64,000 nt of DNA from Parasphingorhabdus halotolerans (GTDB lineage: Bacteria > Pseudomonadota > Alphaproteobacteria > Sphingomonadales > Sphingomonadaceae), in assembly GCF_012516475.1 (NCBI RefSeq), contig NZ_CP051217.1, forward strand, positions 806,001 through 870,000. Reading direction: 5' to 3'. The notes beneath the pieces are model-generated. The model made no database searches, was not told the origin of the DNA, and saw only the letters and a list, made by a program, of their open reading frames with translations. Shown here piece after piece: positions 26,448 through 34,432 of this stretch; positions within the stretch are counted from its first letter, which is position 1, and every line of letters starts with the position of its first letter. The translations under genes were made by a program, and so were the position numbers.

Positions 26448-26846
26448 GTAGTTCATTGCAGCATCGACTAACAACTGCGGGCGACAGCTTTCAGGCAACT
26501 CCGGCGGACGCGGGATCGTCCGCTTCTGGGGCGTTCGCTGACAGAAATAATTATGCCGAGCATCACCTGTTGGATGGCAAGCAAATCATTTGGTGGAAGT
26601 GATATCGTGATTGCGGTGACAGTCGATAAAATGCGTTCCGCTGTCCTCAGCCGTGCCCATAATCCGGTTCAACAAGCCCAGTGAAGAGTTTTCCAACATT
26701 GGTTGTTTTAACTCCAAAGCCCCATTTCCCGGTGCATCTCACCTTTCCCTTTTTCTACTTCCGCCTTCCTGACCTCTTTCGCTTTCCTACTCCATCACTG
26801 ATCTGCTACCACTTGAATTTAATCATCCCCCCGATACGGATCCCTT
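26448..26846. other. 399-bp gap without a supported gene
   Basis: A 7-bp perfect hairpin (GCGGACG at 26504-26510 with CGTCCGC at 26517-26523) lies near the left side, without a T run. The right part (about 26700-26800) is strongly pyrimidine-rich on the plus strand. Short frames here have low-complexity translations and no ribosome sites. It marks the right edge of the AT-rich island; after it the core-like msrC begins. Confidence 0.5.
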
Positions 26847-27332
26847 ATGGAAACCATTGCAATCGCAACCAGCCCTGCATCCAGTGAATTTTACGACGAT
26901 CTTGTCTCCGCCGCCAAAGCTTTAGTGGATGGCGAAACTGATGCTATCGCCAATATGGCCAATATCTCCGCGCTGATCTGGCAATATGTACCAGACCTCA
27001 ATTGGGCGGGATTTTATCGGGTGATCGCCGGCGAACTGGTGCTTGGTCCGTTCCAAGGAAAAACCGCCTGCATCCGTATCGCGATCGGCAAAGGGGTTTG
27101 CGGGACGGCTGCGGCGAGCGGCGCAACGCAGCGGATTGCCGACGTCCACGCGTTTCCCGGCCATATCGCCTGCGATGCGGATAGCCGGTCGGAGCTGGTC
27201 ATTCCTTTTACCAAAGGCGGAGAAGTAATAGGCGTTCTTGATCTTGACAGCCCGAACCCGGATCGATTTTCGCAAGCGGATCAGGACGGGCTGGAGCGGT
27301 TGATGTTGGCAATTTCAGGCCAGCTCGGTTAA
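26847..27332 (+). CDS. msrC: Free methionine-(R)-sulfoxide reductase (GAF domain)
   Basis: A 161-residue single GAF-domain enzyme that reduces free Met-R-sulfoxide with thioredoxin. The redox cysteines are in KTACIRIAIGKGVCGTAA and in FPGHIACDADSRSE, exactly the family arrangement (three Cys). Substrate pocket residues around NWAGFYRV and VLDLDSPNPDRF are conserved. It is cytoplasmic. The start ATG 26847 has a weak ribosome site. It helps repair oxidised methionine pools; the Met-rich protein encoded next is a curious neighbour. Confidence 0.92.
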   Translation: METIAIATSPASSEFYDDLVSAAKALVDGETDAIANMANISALIWQYVPDLNWAGFYRVIAGELVLGPFQGKTACIRIAIGKGVCGTAAASGATQRIADVHAFPGHIACDADSRSELVIPFTKGGEVIGVLDLDSPNPDRFSQADQDGLERLMLAISGQLG

Positions 27333-27379
27333 CCGGCAAGTTAACGGTTTCTCACCATGCGGGGTTAACAAACCGGTAA
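27329..27379 (+). promoter_or_regulatory. TTAA-rich upstream region, possible weak CtrA sites
   Basis: TTAA-N8-TTAA at 27329-27344 and TTAA-N7-GTAA at 27365-27379 resemble CtrA boxes, but each departs from the consensus (spacing 8, or one base in the second half). They lie 150-200 bp upstream of the 27530 gene. Suggestive only. Confidence 0.3.
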
Positions 27380-27529
27380 CTAACCTGCCCCATTTCGAGA
27401 CATCACATAAAATCACCTCTATTTTACAAGCCCCTAATGGTCAAAGCCCTCAAAAAATGGTAATAAATTGTTAACCATTGAACGCATGGACGCGCCTGTC
27501 GCGCGTCTGGAACCAGGGAGTTGTTAACC

Positions 27530-29044
27530 ATGAAGACCCTTTTATTTGCTGGCCTTGCAGGCTTTTTGGCTGCGGCACCCGGCGCAGCAAATGCGGCTGG
27601 CGACTCGGCCTTACCACTCTCTGGAGCCGAGGCTCTCGTGGACCTGAGCTTCGCATCACCTGCGGCGCTCGCCTCTGCTAGCCAGGGCGCTAAGACGCCT
27701 ATGCCCAAAATGGGTGGGCAGAGAATGCGCGGCCAGGGAATGAACGGAATGCATATGGGCGGTCACCAAATGAAGCGCATGGGCCAGATGAATCAGATGC
27801 GCGGACATAAAATGAGCGGCCAGCAGATGAAATATGGTGGTGGCAACCGCGGCGGATCATATGTCCGTCAAGGGCGGATGGGCTATGGCAATGGATACAA
27901 GCGCCCGCATCGCGGCTTCCAGCTTCCACAGACATTTGTGCAGCCGAGCTATTTCATCGGCAATTTCGGTTATTATGGCCTTAGTCAGCCTTCGGTGGGC
28001 TATGGCTGGTCCCGCTATTATGATGATGCGGTTTTGACCGACCGTCGCGGTATTGTTTATGACACGCGCCGCGATATCGACTGGGATAGATATAACCAGG
28101 GCTATAACGACGGCTATCAAGCCGGTCAGGCAACCTACGATCAAAACGTGTTTTACGGCGATGATCGCGTTTTAGCATCGCCAAGCGGATACCATAGCGG
28201 TGCCTCTTACCAAGGCGACTGGAATGGTGCCTATCGTGAAGATGGCAGCTATCAAGGCGACTGGCAGGGAACCTATCGTAGTGCTGACGGTCGCACCTAT
28301 GAGGGCGAATATTCCGGAACCTTTATCGGTGAAGGCAATATGACGCCACATTGGGGCAATAGCGCGCAAAGGCCATCGGGCTGCGATATCGACCCCGGAT
28401 TTAGCCCGGAAGCATGCGGATTTCGGACCGAACCTCCTCGGTACCAAACCTATCCGGATATCGATCGCGGAGACCCTGACGAACTTGCATATCTGGAACG
28501 TTGCAAGACGAGTAGCGGCATTGGCGGCGCGGTTGTTGGCGGAGCCATTGGCGCGCTGGCCGGTAACCGGATTGCAGGTCGCGGAAATCGCCTCGGCGGA
28601 TCGCTTATCGGTGGAGGTCTCGGTGCGGTCGCAGGTGCGGCAATTGATCAAGGGACGGACCGCTGCCGGAAGTTGCTGAAGAAATATGGCTATGATCGCG
28701 GCCATCAGGGCAATAACCACCACAGTGGGCAGGTCCAGCATCATACTCGCCCGCACTACCCGCAGGGTTATCCGCAGCAACGTTACCCAAGCGGTTGGCA
28801 GGGTGGATATTATTATCCGGCTTATTACTACCAGCAACAGGCTCCAACGATAACAACAATTACCGTTCAGGCCCAGCCTGTCACAACCACGACCACGACG
28901 ACCTATATCGAGGAAGAAGTGATCTACGAAAAGGCTCATCGGGCCCCATCCAAGAAACTGTATAAACCAGCAGCCAAAAGGGTCTGGAAACCACGCCCAG
29001 CGCCGCAGCCCATTTTGAAAGGTTGCCAGCAAGCTCATTGCTAG
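27530..29044 (+). CDS. Exported Met/His-rich protein with glycine-zipper domain
   Basis: About 504 residues from ATG 27530 (AGGGAG upstream). A signal peptide ends near ANAAGD. Residues about 60-110 are very rich in Met, His, Gln and Gly (GMNGMHMGGHQMKRMGQ and similar), a composition seen in metal-binding, notably copper-handling, proteins. Next come aromatic-rich repeats (SYQGDWNGAY, SYQGDWQGTY, TYEGEYSGTF), then a glycine zipper (GGAVVGGAIGALAGNRIAG and GGSLIGGGLGAVAGAAIDQG) like 17-kDa surface antigens, and a Tyr/Gln-rich tail. It is probably in the periplasm or outer membrane. The function is unknown. Confidence 0.8.
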   Translation: MKTLLFAGLAGFLAAAPGAANAAGDSALPLSGAEALVDLSFASPAALASASQGAKTPMPKMGGQRMRGQGMNGMHMGGHQMKRMGQMNQMRGHKMSGQQMKYGGGNRGGSYVRQGRMGYGNGYKRPHRGFQLPQTFVQPSYFIGNFGYYGLSQPSVGYGWSRYYDDAVLTDRRGIVYDTRRDIDWDRYNQGYNDGYQAGQATYDQNVFYGDDRVLASPSGYHSGASYQGDWNGAYREDGSYQGDWQGTYRSADGRTYEGEYSGTFIGEGNMTPHWGNSAQRPSGCDIDPGFSPEACGFRTEPPRYQTYPDIDRGDPDELAYLERCKTSSGIGGAVVGGAIGALAGNRIAGRGNRLGGSLIGGGLGAVAGAAIDQGTDRCRKLLKKYGYDRGHQGNNHHSGQVQHHTRPHYPQGYPQQRYPSGWQGGYYYPAYYYQQQAPTITTITVQAQPVTTTTTTTYIEEEVIYEKAHRAPSKKLYKPAAKRVWKPRPAPQPILKGCQQAHC

Positions 29045-29061
29045 GCCGTCTGGATTAGATC

Positions 29062-29102
29062 AAAAAAAACCCGCTAATCGAGAGATTGGCGGGTTTTCTT
29101 TT
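29062..29102 (+). terminator. Strong intrinsic terminator
   Basis: A 10-bp stem (CCCGCTAATC at 29070-29079 with GATTGGCGGG at 29084-29093, one G-T pair) closed by GAGA, preceded by an A run and followed by TTTTCTTTTT. It ends the 27530 gene and can also serve the convergent bpt gene. Confidence 0.92.
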
Positions 29103-29148
29103 TGTCACATCAGCAACCAGAAAGATGCCGGAAATGAACTAAAAATAT

Positions 29149-29889
29149 CTATTTTTCAGGCGTGAACCGGAGCCAGCCGTCTGGTCCCAATCGCTCCAAC
29201 GGGCGAAAACGAACTTTGTAGTTCATCCTCGGCGAGCCCTCTACCCAATAGCCGAGGTAAACATAAGGCAGCCCGGCTTTACGGGCACGCATGATATGAT
29301 CCATGATTATATAATTTCCCAAACCAACCCGATCTGGATGGTCAGCATCAAAGAAGCTGTATATCATTGATAGTCCATCGCCCTGCTGATCGGTCAGACA
29401 TGCGCCGACTAAAGCGCCTTTACTGCCATCTTCAGTCGGTTCGCGATATTCGACGACGAAGCTTTTGACTGGCGATTGCTCAACCATGTCGGAATAATCC
29501 ATCTCATCCATCTCGGTCATACCGCCGCCGGGATGACGCTTGGAAAGATATTTCTGAAGCAAGGCAAATTGCTCTTCCGTCGCCCAAGGCTCACATGCCT
29601 GCACCACCAGATCCTGATTACGCTTGATGAGTTTCCGCTGGGTAGTATTCGGCTTGAATTCATCCGAAATCACCCGCACTGAAATACAAGCTTTGCAGTC
29701 CAGACAGCTGGGGCGATAGGCGACATTCTGGCTACGTCTAAAACCGATCCGGCCGAGGGCATCATTAAGCTCGTCGGTATGTGGACCATTGAGTTCGGTA
29801 AATACCTTGCGCTCGCTTTTACCGGGCAAGTACGGGCATGGACTGGGATTGGTCACAAAAAATCGCGGGAAGCGAACAGGAGCAGTCAC
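29149..29889 (-). CDS. bpt: Aspartate/glutamate leucyltransferase
   Basis: A 246-residue member of the Bpt/ATE family: it transfers Leu from Leu-tRNA to N-terminal Asp or Glu of proteins, marking them for ClpAP via the N-end rule. The N-terminal cysteines [13 protein letters not shown] and [12 protein letters not shown] are conserved, as are VVEYREP and the C-terminal [22 protein letters not shown]. The GTG at 29889 is the likely start. The length is normal. It is cytoplasmic and alone on the minus strand. Confidence 0.93.
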   Translation of the reverse strand: MTAPVRFPRFFVTNPSPCPYLPGKSERKVFTELNGPHTDELNDALGRIGFRRSQNVAYRPSCLDCKACISVRVISDEFKPNTTQRKLIKRNQDLVVQACEPWATEEQFALLQKYLSKRHPGGGMTEMDEMDYSDMVEQSPVKSFVVEYREPTEDGSKGALVGACLTDQQGDGLSMIYSFFDADHPDRVGLGNYIIMDHIMRARKAGLPYVYLGYWVEGSPRMNYKVRFRPLERLGPDGWLRFTPEK

Positions 29890-30020
29890 AAAAGCCAGCC
29901 TTGGTTAGAATTCTCAAGAATCGATTTTGCTAATATGACGGTTGCGGGACAAAATTGAAAGGCGGTTTACCACATAAATCCATCACGGATTTTAATGCTG
30001 TGTTTCGACAAACTCAGACG

Positions 30021-30053
30021 CAAAAAAAACGGGACGATAAACGCCCCGTTTTC
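30021..30053 (-). terminator. Intrinsic terminator of the small exported protein gene
   Basis: AACGGG (30028-30033 region) pairs with CCCGTT (30045-30050), with a further CG-rich inner pairing, and an eight-base A run on the plus strand gives the U run for minus-strand transcription. Just left of it, TTCGACAAACTCAG (30004-30017) resembles half of the REP-like arm at 12.5 kb. Confidence 0.8.
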
Positions 30054-30074
30054 AAATTTATTTACCAAAAAAGC

Positions 30075-30311
30075 TCAAGGGCTTGTTGGATCATTATCAT
30101 CAGCAATGATGATAATGCCAGCGATTACAGCAGCTGCGGCCAAGACAGCGATCAGAATGCCATTTTCGCCTTCCAACTTCTCGCCTTTTGCAGTTGTCGA
30201 AGCGCTTACACGCTCAACTGCTGGTGCAACGCTATCTGCCGCTTGTGCAGCTACAGGTGCGATTACCAGAGCTGCGGCTGCCGTAGCCGATGCTAGTTTA
30301 TTGAACTTCAT
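30075..30311 (-). CDS. Small exported protein with C-terminal membrane helix
   Basis: 78 residues from MKFNKLAS, with GGAG seven bases upstream of the ATG at 30311. A signal peptide ends near AQAADS; a Ser/Thr/Glu-rich middle follows and then a hydrophobic helix (ILIAVLAAAAVIAGIIIIAD) with an acidic tail. It has its own terminator, so it is a real monocistronic gene. I do not recognise a function; similar short proteins are common in sphingomonads. Confidence 0.75.
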   Translation of the reverse strand: MKFNKLASATAAAALVIAPVAAQAADSVAPAVERVSASTTAKGEKLEGENGILIAVLAAAAVIAGIIIIADDNDPTSP

Positions 30312-30522
30312 TATGTACTCCAATCAGTGGTAGTGTCATTGAGTGAGGCCAAAATTTAGCCCCAATGCGCCCAAATCACGATATAGTCCCAGACACTTTT
30401 GTCTTTTTGAACCATATCGAGAGTTGGGATTACAACAAGATCGATAAAAACGCAAGTAAAGGCTTGGCTATTTTTGGATAGTTTCAGATTAGGTGAGATA
30501 ATTCCGCGGACAGTTGAATGGC

Positions 30523-32193
30523 TTAGCGGCTGCGTACAAAAACGGGTGCTCCCCCAACCCAAGTCTGGCTCACCGTCATCGTTCGGATTGTGGATGGAGA
30601 AGCAAGCATGAAATCCTCATCCAAAATCAGGAAATCTGCGCGCTTGCCGGGTTGCAGACTACCCAATCGGTCTTCGGCAAAAGCAGCATATGCCGCACCA
30701 ATAGTATAAGCTTTAAACGCTTCCTCACGCGATAATCTTTCCTCGGGATACCATCCGCCGAACGGCGCGCCGGTGGCATCTTCGCGTGTCATTGCAGCCG
30801 CTATTCCAGGAAATGGATTGGATGACTCCACTGGTACATCGGTTCCAAAGGCCAAATGTGCGCCCGATTCGAGGATCGACTTCCACGCATAGGCACCAAT
30901 CAAACGGCTCGGACCCAGTCGTGCCTCGGCCATCACTCTGTCGGAAGTCTGGTGTACCGGCTGCATCGAAGCGATCGCTCCACTGGCAACGAAGCGCGGC
31001 AGATCCGCAGGATCAATAATCTGCGCATGCTCAATTCGCCAGCGCCGGTCGCCCTTGAAGGTTCCCTGCATTTCCTCAATCGCCGACAGCACTTCGTCAT
31101 TGGCACTATCACCAATAGCATGGGTGGCGACTTGGAAACCATCCATCGCCGCCCGGCTCATTTTATTCTTGAGTTGCGCAGAGCTTAGCAAAGCCAGACC
31201 TGTCTCGCCGGGCTTATCAGCATAAGGCTTTTTCAATAACGCCCCGCGCGAACCCAACGCACCATCCATATAGAGTTTAACCCCGGCCAATTTGAGGCGG
31301 TCGTCATAGAGCCAAGGGGATGGCCCCGGGCCACCTATGGCAACCATATTGTCGATCTCGGCAGCGTAAGAAATAATCCGGACTTTGAGCTGGCCTTTGT
31401 CGCCGGCGCGCCGGAAGCTCTGCCAATCTTCCATCGTCGTGCCCATATCGGCAATAGCCGTCACTCCGTTCGCAAGCAAAATCTCCTGCGCTTTCTGCAG
31501 CGCGAGATCCCGCTCCACGGCCCGCGGCGCGGGGATCGCGGCACTAAACAGAGATTCGGCATTATCGACGAAAATGCCGCTTGGTTTGCCGTCAATTTTT
31601 TCAATCGAACCCCCAGCAGGAGCCTTCGTCGCTGCTGTGATATTCGCAACTTTCATTGCCGCACTGTTCACCCACGCTGCGTGACCATCCACTCGGGAAA
31701 GGTACACGGGCCTATCCGGGATGATCGCATCCAGCTCTGCAGCATTAGGGAACCGCCCCAAACCCCAGACTTCCTGATTCCAACCGCGCCCGATTATCCA
31801 CTGCCGCTCGGGATAGCGCTTGGCATAATCCGCCAGTTTCTGCTGTGCCTCGGCGAGCGACTTGGTGTCGGATAAGTCCAGCGTCAAAGCGGCAAAACCC
31901 ATGCCCATCACATGGCCATGCGCATCGACAAATCCGGGAATCAGGTTTTTGCCTTTACCGTCAAACTGATAATCAACCTGCTTGGGGCGTTTGTCCTTTC
32001 GATCAAGCAACTCCTTCACCTTGCCATCATCATCAATGACCATGCCGGTGAAACGGATAACTTCACCCGATTTCGTTAGAGTCATGCCGTTGACATTTTC
32101 AATCAGGCTGTCTGCATGTGCCGGACTTGCCGCAATTGCCGATAGAGAAGCGCAGCTAATCGCTAACGCCCGCAAACTGAACTTACTCATCAT
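30523..32193 (-). CDS. Exported amidohydrolase (YtcJ / amidohydrolase-3 family)
   Basis: 556 residues with a signal peptide (ends near SPAHADS). A metal-dependent hydrolase of the urease superfamily: HxH metal ligands in DAHGHVMG, later His in ATHAIGDSA and RIEHAQIID, and the terminal Asp in FGTDVPVES. The family includes exoenzyme and formamidase-like members; the substrate is unknown, probably an amide taken from outside, since the protein is periplasmic. It ends a two-gene unit, starting 7 bp after the hydroxyacid dehydrogenase stop. Confidence 0.88.
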   Translation of the reverse strand: MMSKFSLRALAISCASLSAIAASPAHADSLIENVNGMTLTKSGEVIRFTGMVIDDDGKVKELLDRKDKRPKQVDYQFDGKGKNLIPGFVDAHGHVMGMGFAALTLDLSDTKSLAEAQQKLADYAKRYPERQWIIGRGWNQEVWGLGRFPNAAELDAIIPDRPVYLSRVDGHAAWVNSAAMKVANITAATKAPAGGSIEKIDGKPSGIFVDNAESLFSAAIPAPRAVERDLALQKAQEILLANGVTAIADMGTTMEDWQSFRRAGDKGQLKVRIISYAAEIDNMVAIGGPGPSPWLYDDRLKLAGVKLYMDGALGSRGALLKKPYADKPGETGLALLSSAQLKNKMSRAAMDGFQVATHAIGDSANDEVLSAIEEMQGTFKGDRRWRIEHAQIIDPADLPRFVASGAIASMQPVHQTSDRVMAEARLGPSRLIGAYAWKSILESGAHLAFGTDVPVESSNPFPGIAAAMTREDATGAPFGGWYPEERLSREEAFKAYTIGAAYAAFAEDRLGSLQPGKRADFLILDEDFMLASPSTIRTMTVSQTWVGGAPVFVRSR

Positions 32194-32199
32194 GCTTAT

Positions 32200-33075
32200 T
32201 CATCCTCTTGCCTTGGCGATCCGCGATACCAGGGAGCTGGTATCTTTGCGTCCACCTCCAGCTTGCTGCACCTCGGCATAAAATTGATCGACAAGCGCGG
32301 CGACCGGTAAAGTGGAACCATTGGTGCGCGCCTCTTCAAGCGCCAGTCCCAGATCCTTGCGCATCCAGTCTACCGCAAAGCCAAAATCAAATTCATCCTT
32401 TGCCATCGTGCTCCAACGATTATCCATCTGCCAGCTTTGAGCCGCGCCACCTGAAATTGCTTCATATACTTTATCGAGATCGAGCTTACTCGCCTGGGCA
32501 AACCGCAAGGCTTCTGACAGCCCCTCAAGCACACCGGCTATTGCGATCTGGTTGCACATCTTGGTGGTCTGCCCTGCCCCGGTCCGCCCGACATGAACAA
32601 TGCGCGATGCGTAGACCGTCATGATCAACTCGGCTGCGGCGAACGCTTCTTTGCTGCCGCCACACATGATCGATAGCGCGCCGTTTTCCGCGCCAGCCTG
32701 TCCGCCCGATACCGGCGCATCGACAACATGGATGCCGCGCCCTTCCGCTTCCACCGACAATTGCCGGGAAATTCGCGCCGAAACGGTGGTATGGTCAATA
32801 AATAATTTGCCGCTCGCCATTGTGCTGAACGCACCATCGCGACTCATGGTCACGGCGCTCAGATCATCGTCGTTGCCAACGCAAGTAATTACAATCTGAG
32901 AATCTTTTGCGGCCTCCGCCGGACTGCTGGCTGCCTTTCCACCATTGGCTTGAACCCATTTTTCTGCCTTCGCCTTGGTCCGGTTGTAAACAGTGAGATC
33001 GTGCCCTGCCTTGGCGAGATGCGCTGCCATTGGCCCGCCCATCACACCAATTCCGATAAATGTTATTTTTGCCAT
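32200..33075 (-). CDS. NAD(P)-dependent beta-hydroxyacid dehydrogenase
   Basis: 291 residues of the 3-hydroxyisobutyrate / tartronate semialdehyde reductase family. The N-terminal Rossmann motif is FIGIGVMGGPMAAHLAKAG, the substrate-binding DAPVSGGQAGAENG is at about residue 120, and the catalytic Lys is in GRTGAGQTTKMCNQ. The second domain is all helical. The exact substrate (3-hydroxyisobutyrate, glycerate or succinic semialdehyde) cannot be told. Likely co-transcribed with the amidohydrolase. Confidence 0.9.
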   Translation of the reverse strand: MAKITFIGIGVMGGPMAAHLAKAGHDLTVYNRTKAKAEKWVQANGGKAASSPAEAAKDSQIVITCVGNDDDLSAVTMSRDGAFSTMASGKLFIDHTTVSARISRQLSVEAEGRGIHVVDAPVSGGQAGAENGALSIMCGGSKEAFAAAELIMTVYASRIVHVGRTGAGQTTKMCNQIAIAGVLEGLSEALRFAQASKLDLDKVYEAISGGAAQSWQMDNRWSTMAKDEFDFGFAVDWMRKDLGLALEEARTNGSTLPVAALVDQFYAEVQQAGGGRKDTSSLVSRIAKARG

Positions 33076-33160
33076 ATGAATCCTGTCCTTACCTGCGGAT
33101 TGTCATTGGCCATAATCATTGTTTCCCTGATTGGCCAGATGCGTTAGGGCCTCTGGCATT

Positions 33161-34417
33161 ATGACAGACCAAAACAGCACCGCCCTAAAGAGCACCACTA
33201 TACCGAGCTTCGACTATGAAGACGTCAAGGCCGCGCATGCCCGCATCCGTGACCGCATTGTACAAACACCGACGCTCAAAAGCATTACCTTGTCTGAAAT
33301 GGCAGGCGCGGAGGTTTTCCTGAAATTCGAGAACCTGCAGTTCACGGCGGCCTATAAAGAACGCGGGGCGCTTAACGCTTTATTGTTAATGGATGAAAGC
33401 AAACGCCAGGCCGGTGTGATCGCCGCTTCCGCTGGTAACCATGCGCAAGGACTTGCCTATAACGCAAAGAACCTTGGTATTCCCGCAACCATCGTCATGC
33501 CAAGCACCACACCGATGGTGAAGGTGGAGCAAACACGCGGACACGGCGCGGAAATCGTGATTTTTGGCGGCAATTATGATGAATCCTATGCGCACGCTCT
33601 GGAACTCGCCGAGCAGCGCGGTTTGACTTATATCCATGCCTTTGATGATCCCCATGTTGCCGCTGGCCAAGGCACGGTCGCAATTGAGATGCTGGAACAA
33701 GTTCCCGACCTCAACCGCCTGATCATTCCAATTGGTGGTGGTGGCCTGTGTTCCGGCATGGCAACGGCGGCCCATGCGATTAATCCTGATATTAAAATAA
33801 CCGGCGTACAGGCGGCGCTTTATCCCAGCATGTATGGCAAGCTCAAAGGCGAAGAAGTGACCGCAGGCGGCGATACTCTGGCCGAAGGCATTGCGGTGCG
33901 CAATCCGTCAGAGTTTACCGCAGCGATCATCAAAGAACATGTCGATGAAATATTGCTTGTTGGCGAGGCGCAGCTGGAAGAAGCGGTTAGCTTGCTGCTC
34001 CAGATCGAGAAAACGGTCGTCGAAGGTGCAGGCGCCGCTGGATTGGCTGCATTGCTCGCTAACAAAGAGAAATTCGCCGGAGAAAAAGTCGGCCTGATCC
34101 TGTGCGGTGGCAACATCGATACGCGCCTTTTAGCAAATGTGCTGTTACGCGACCTCGCCCGCTCAGGCCGTCTCGCACGGCTGAGATTGCACCTGCGCGA
34201 TCAGCCGGGTGCGCTTTACAATGTTGTGCGCGAATTTGCTGAGCATGAAGTGAATATCATTGAGGTCTATCACCAGCGGGTATTCACCAATCTTCCTGCC
34301 AAAGGCTTGATCACCGATATTGAATGCGAAGCGAAAGACCGCGAGCAACTGGAGGGCCTGATCGTAGCGCTGAACAAATCGGGCTATGATGTGCGGCAAG
34401 TGGAACTGGCAGACTAG
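33161..34417 (+). CDS. ilvA: Threonine ammonia-lyase (threonine dehydratase)
   Basis: About 418 residues from MTDQNST (33161). A PLP enzyme turning threonine into 2-oxobutanoate and ammonia. The PLP Lys is in FTAAYKERGALN near residue 62; the phosphate-binding glycines are in PIGGGGLCSGMA. A single C-terminal ACT domain (LRLHLRDQPGALYNVVREF, then HQRVF) follows, the short form found in biodegradative and some biosynthetic enzymes. Serine may also be a substrate. Convergent with the GGDEF-EAL gene 15 bp away. Confidence 0.92.
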   Translation: MTDQNSTALKSTTIPSFDYEDVKAAHARIRDRIVQTPTLKSITLSEMAGAEVFLKFENLQFTAAYKERGALNALLLMDESKRQAGVIAASAGNHAQGLAYNAKNLGIPATIVMPSTTPMVKVEQTRGHGAEIVIFGGNYDESYAHALELAEQRGLTYIHAFDDPHVAAGQGTVAIEMLEQVPDLNRLIIPIGGGGLCSGMATAAHAINPDIKITGVQAALYPSMYGKLKGEEVTAGGDTLAEGIAVRNPSEFTAAIIKEHVDEILLVGEAQLEEAVSLLLQIEKTVVEGAGAAGLAALLANKEKFAGEKVGLILCGGNIDTRLLANVLLRDLARSGRLARLRLHLRDQPGALYNVVREFAEHEVNIIEVYHQRVFTNLPAKGLITDIECEAKDREQLEGLIVALNKSGYDVRQVELAD

Positions 34418-34432
34418 ATTTGATACCCGATT

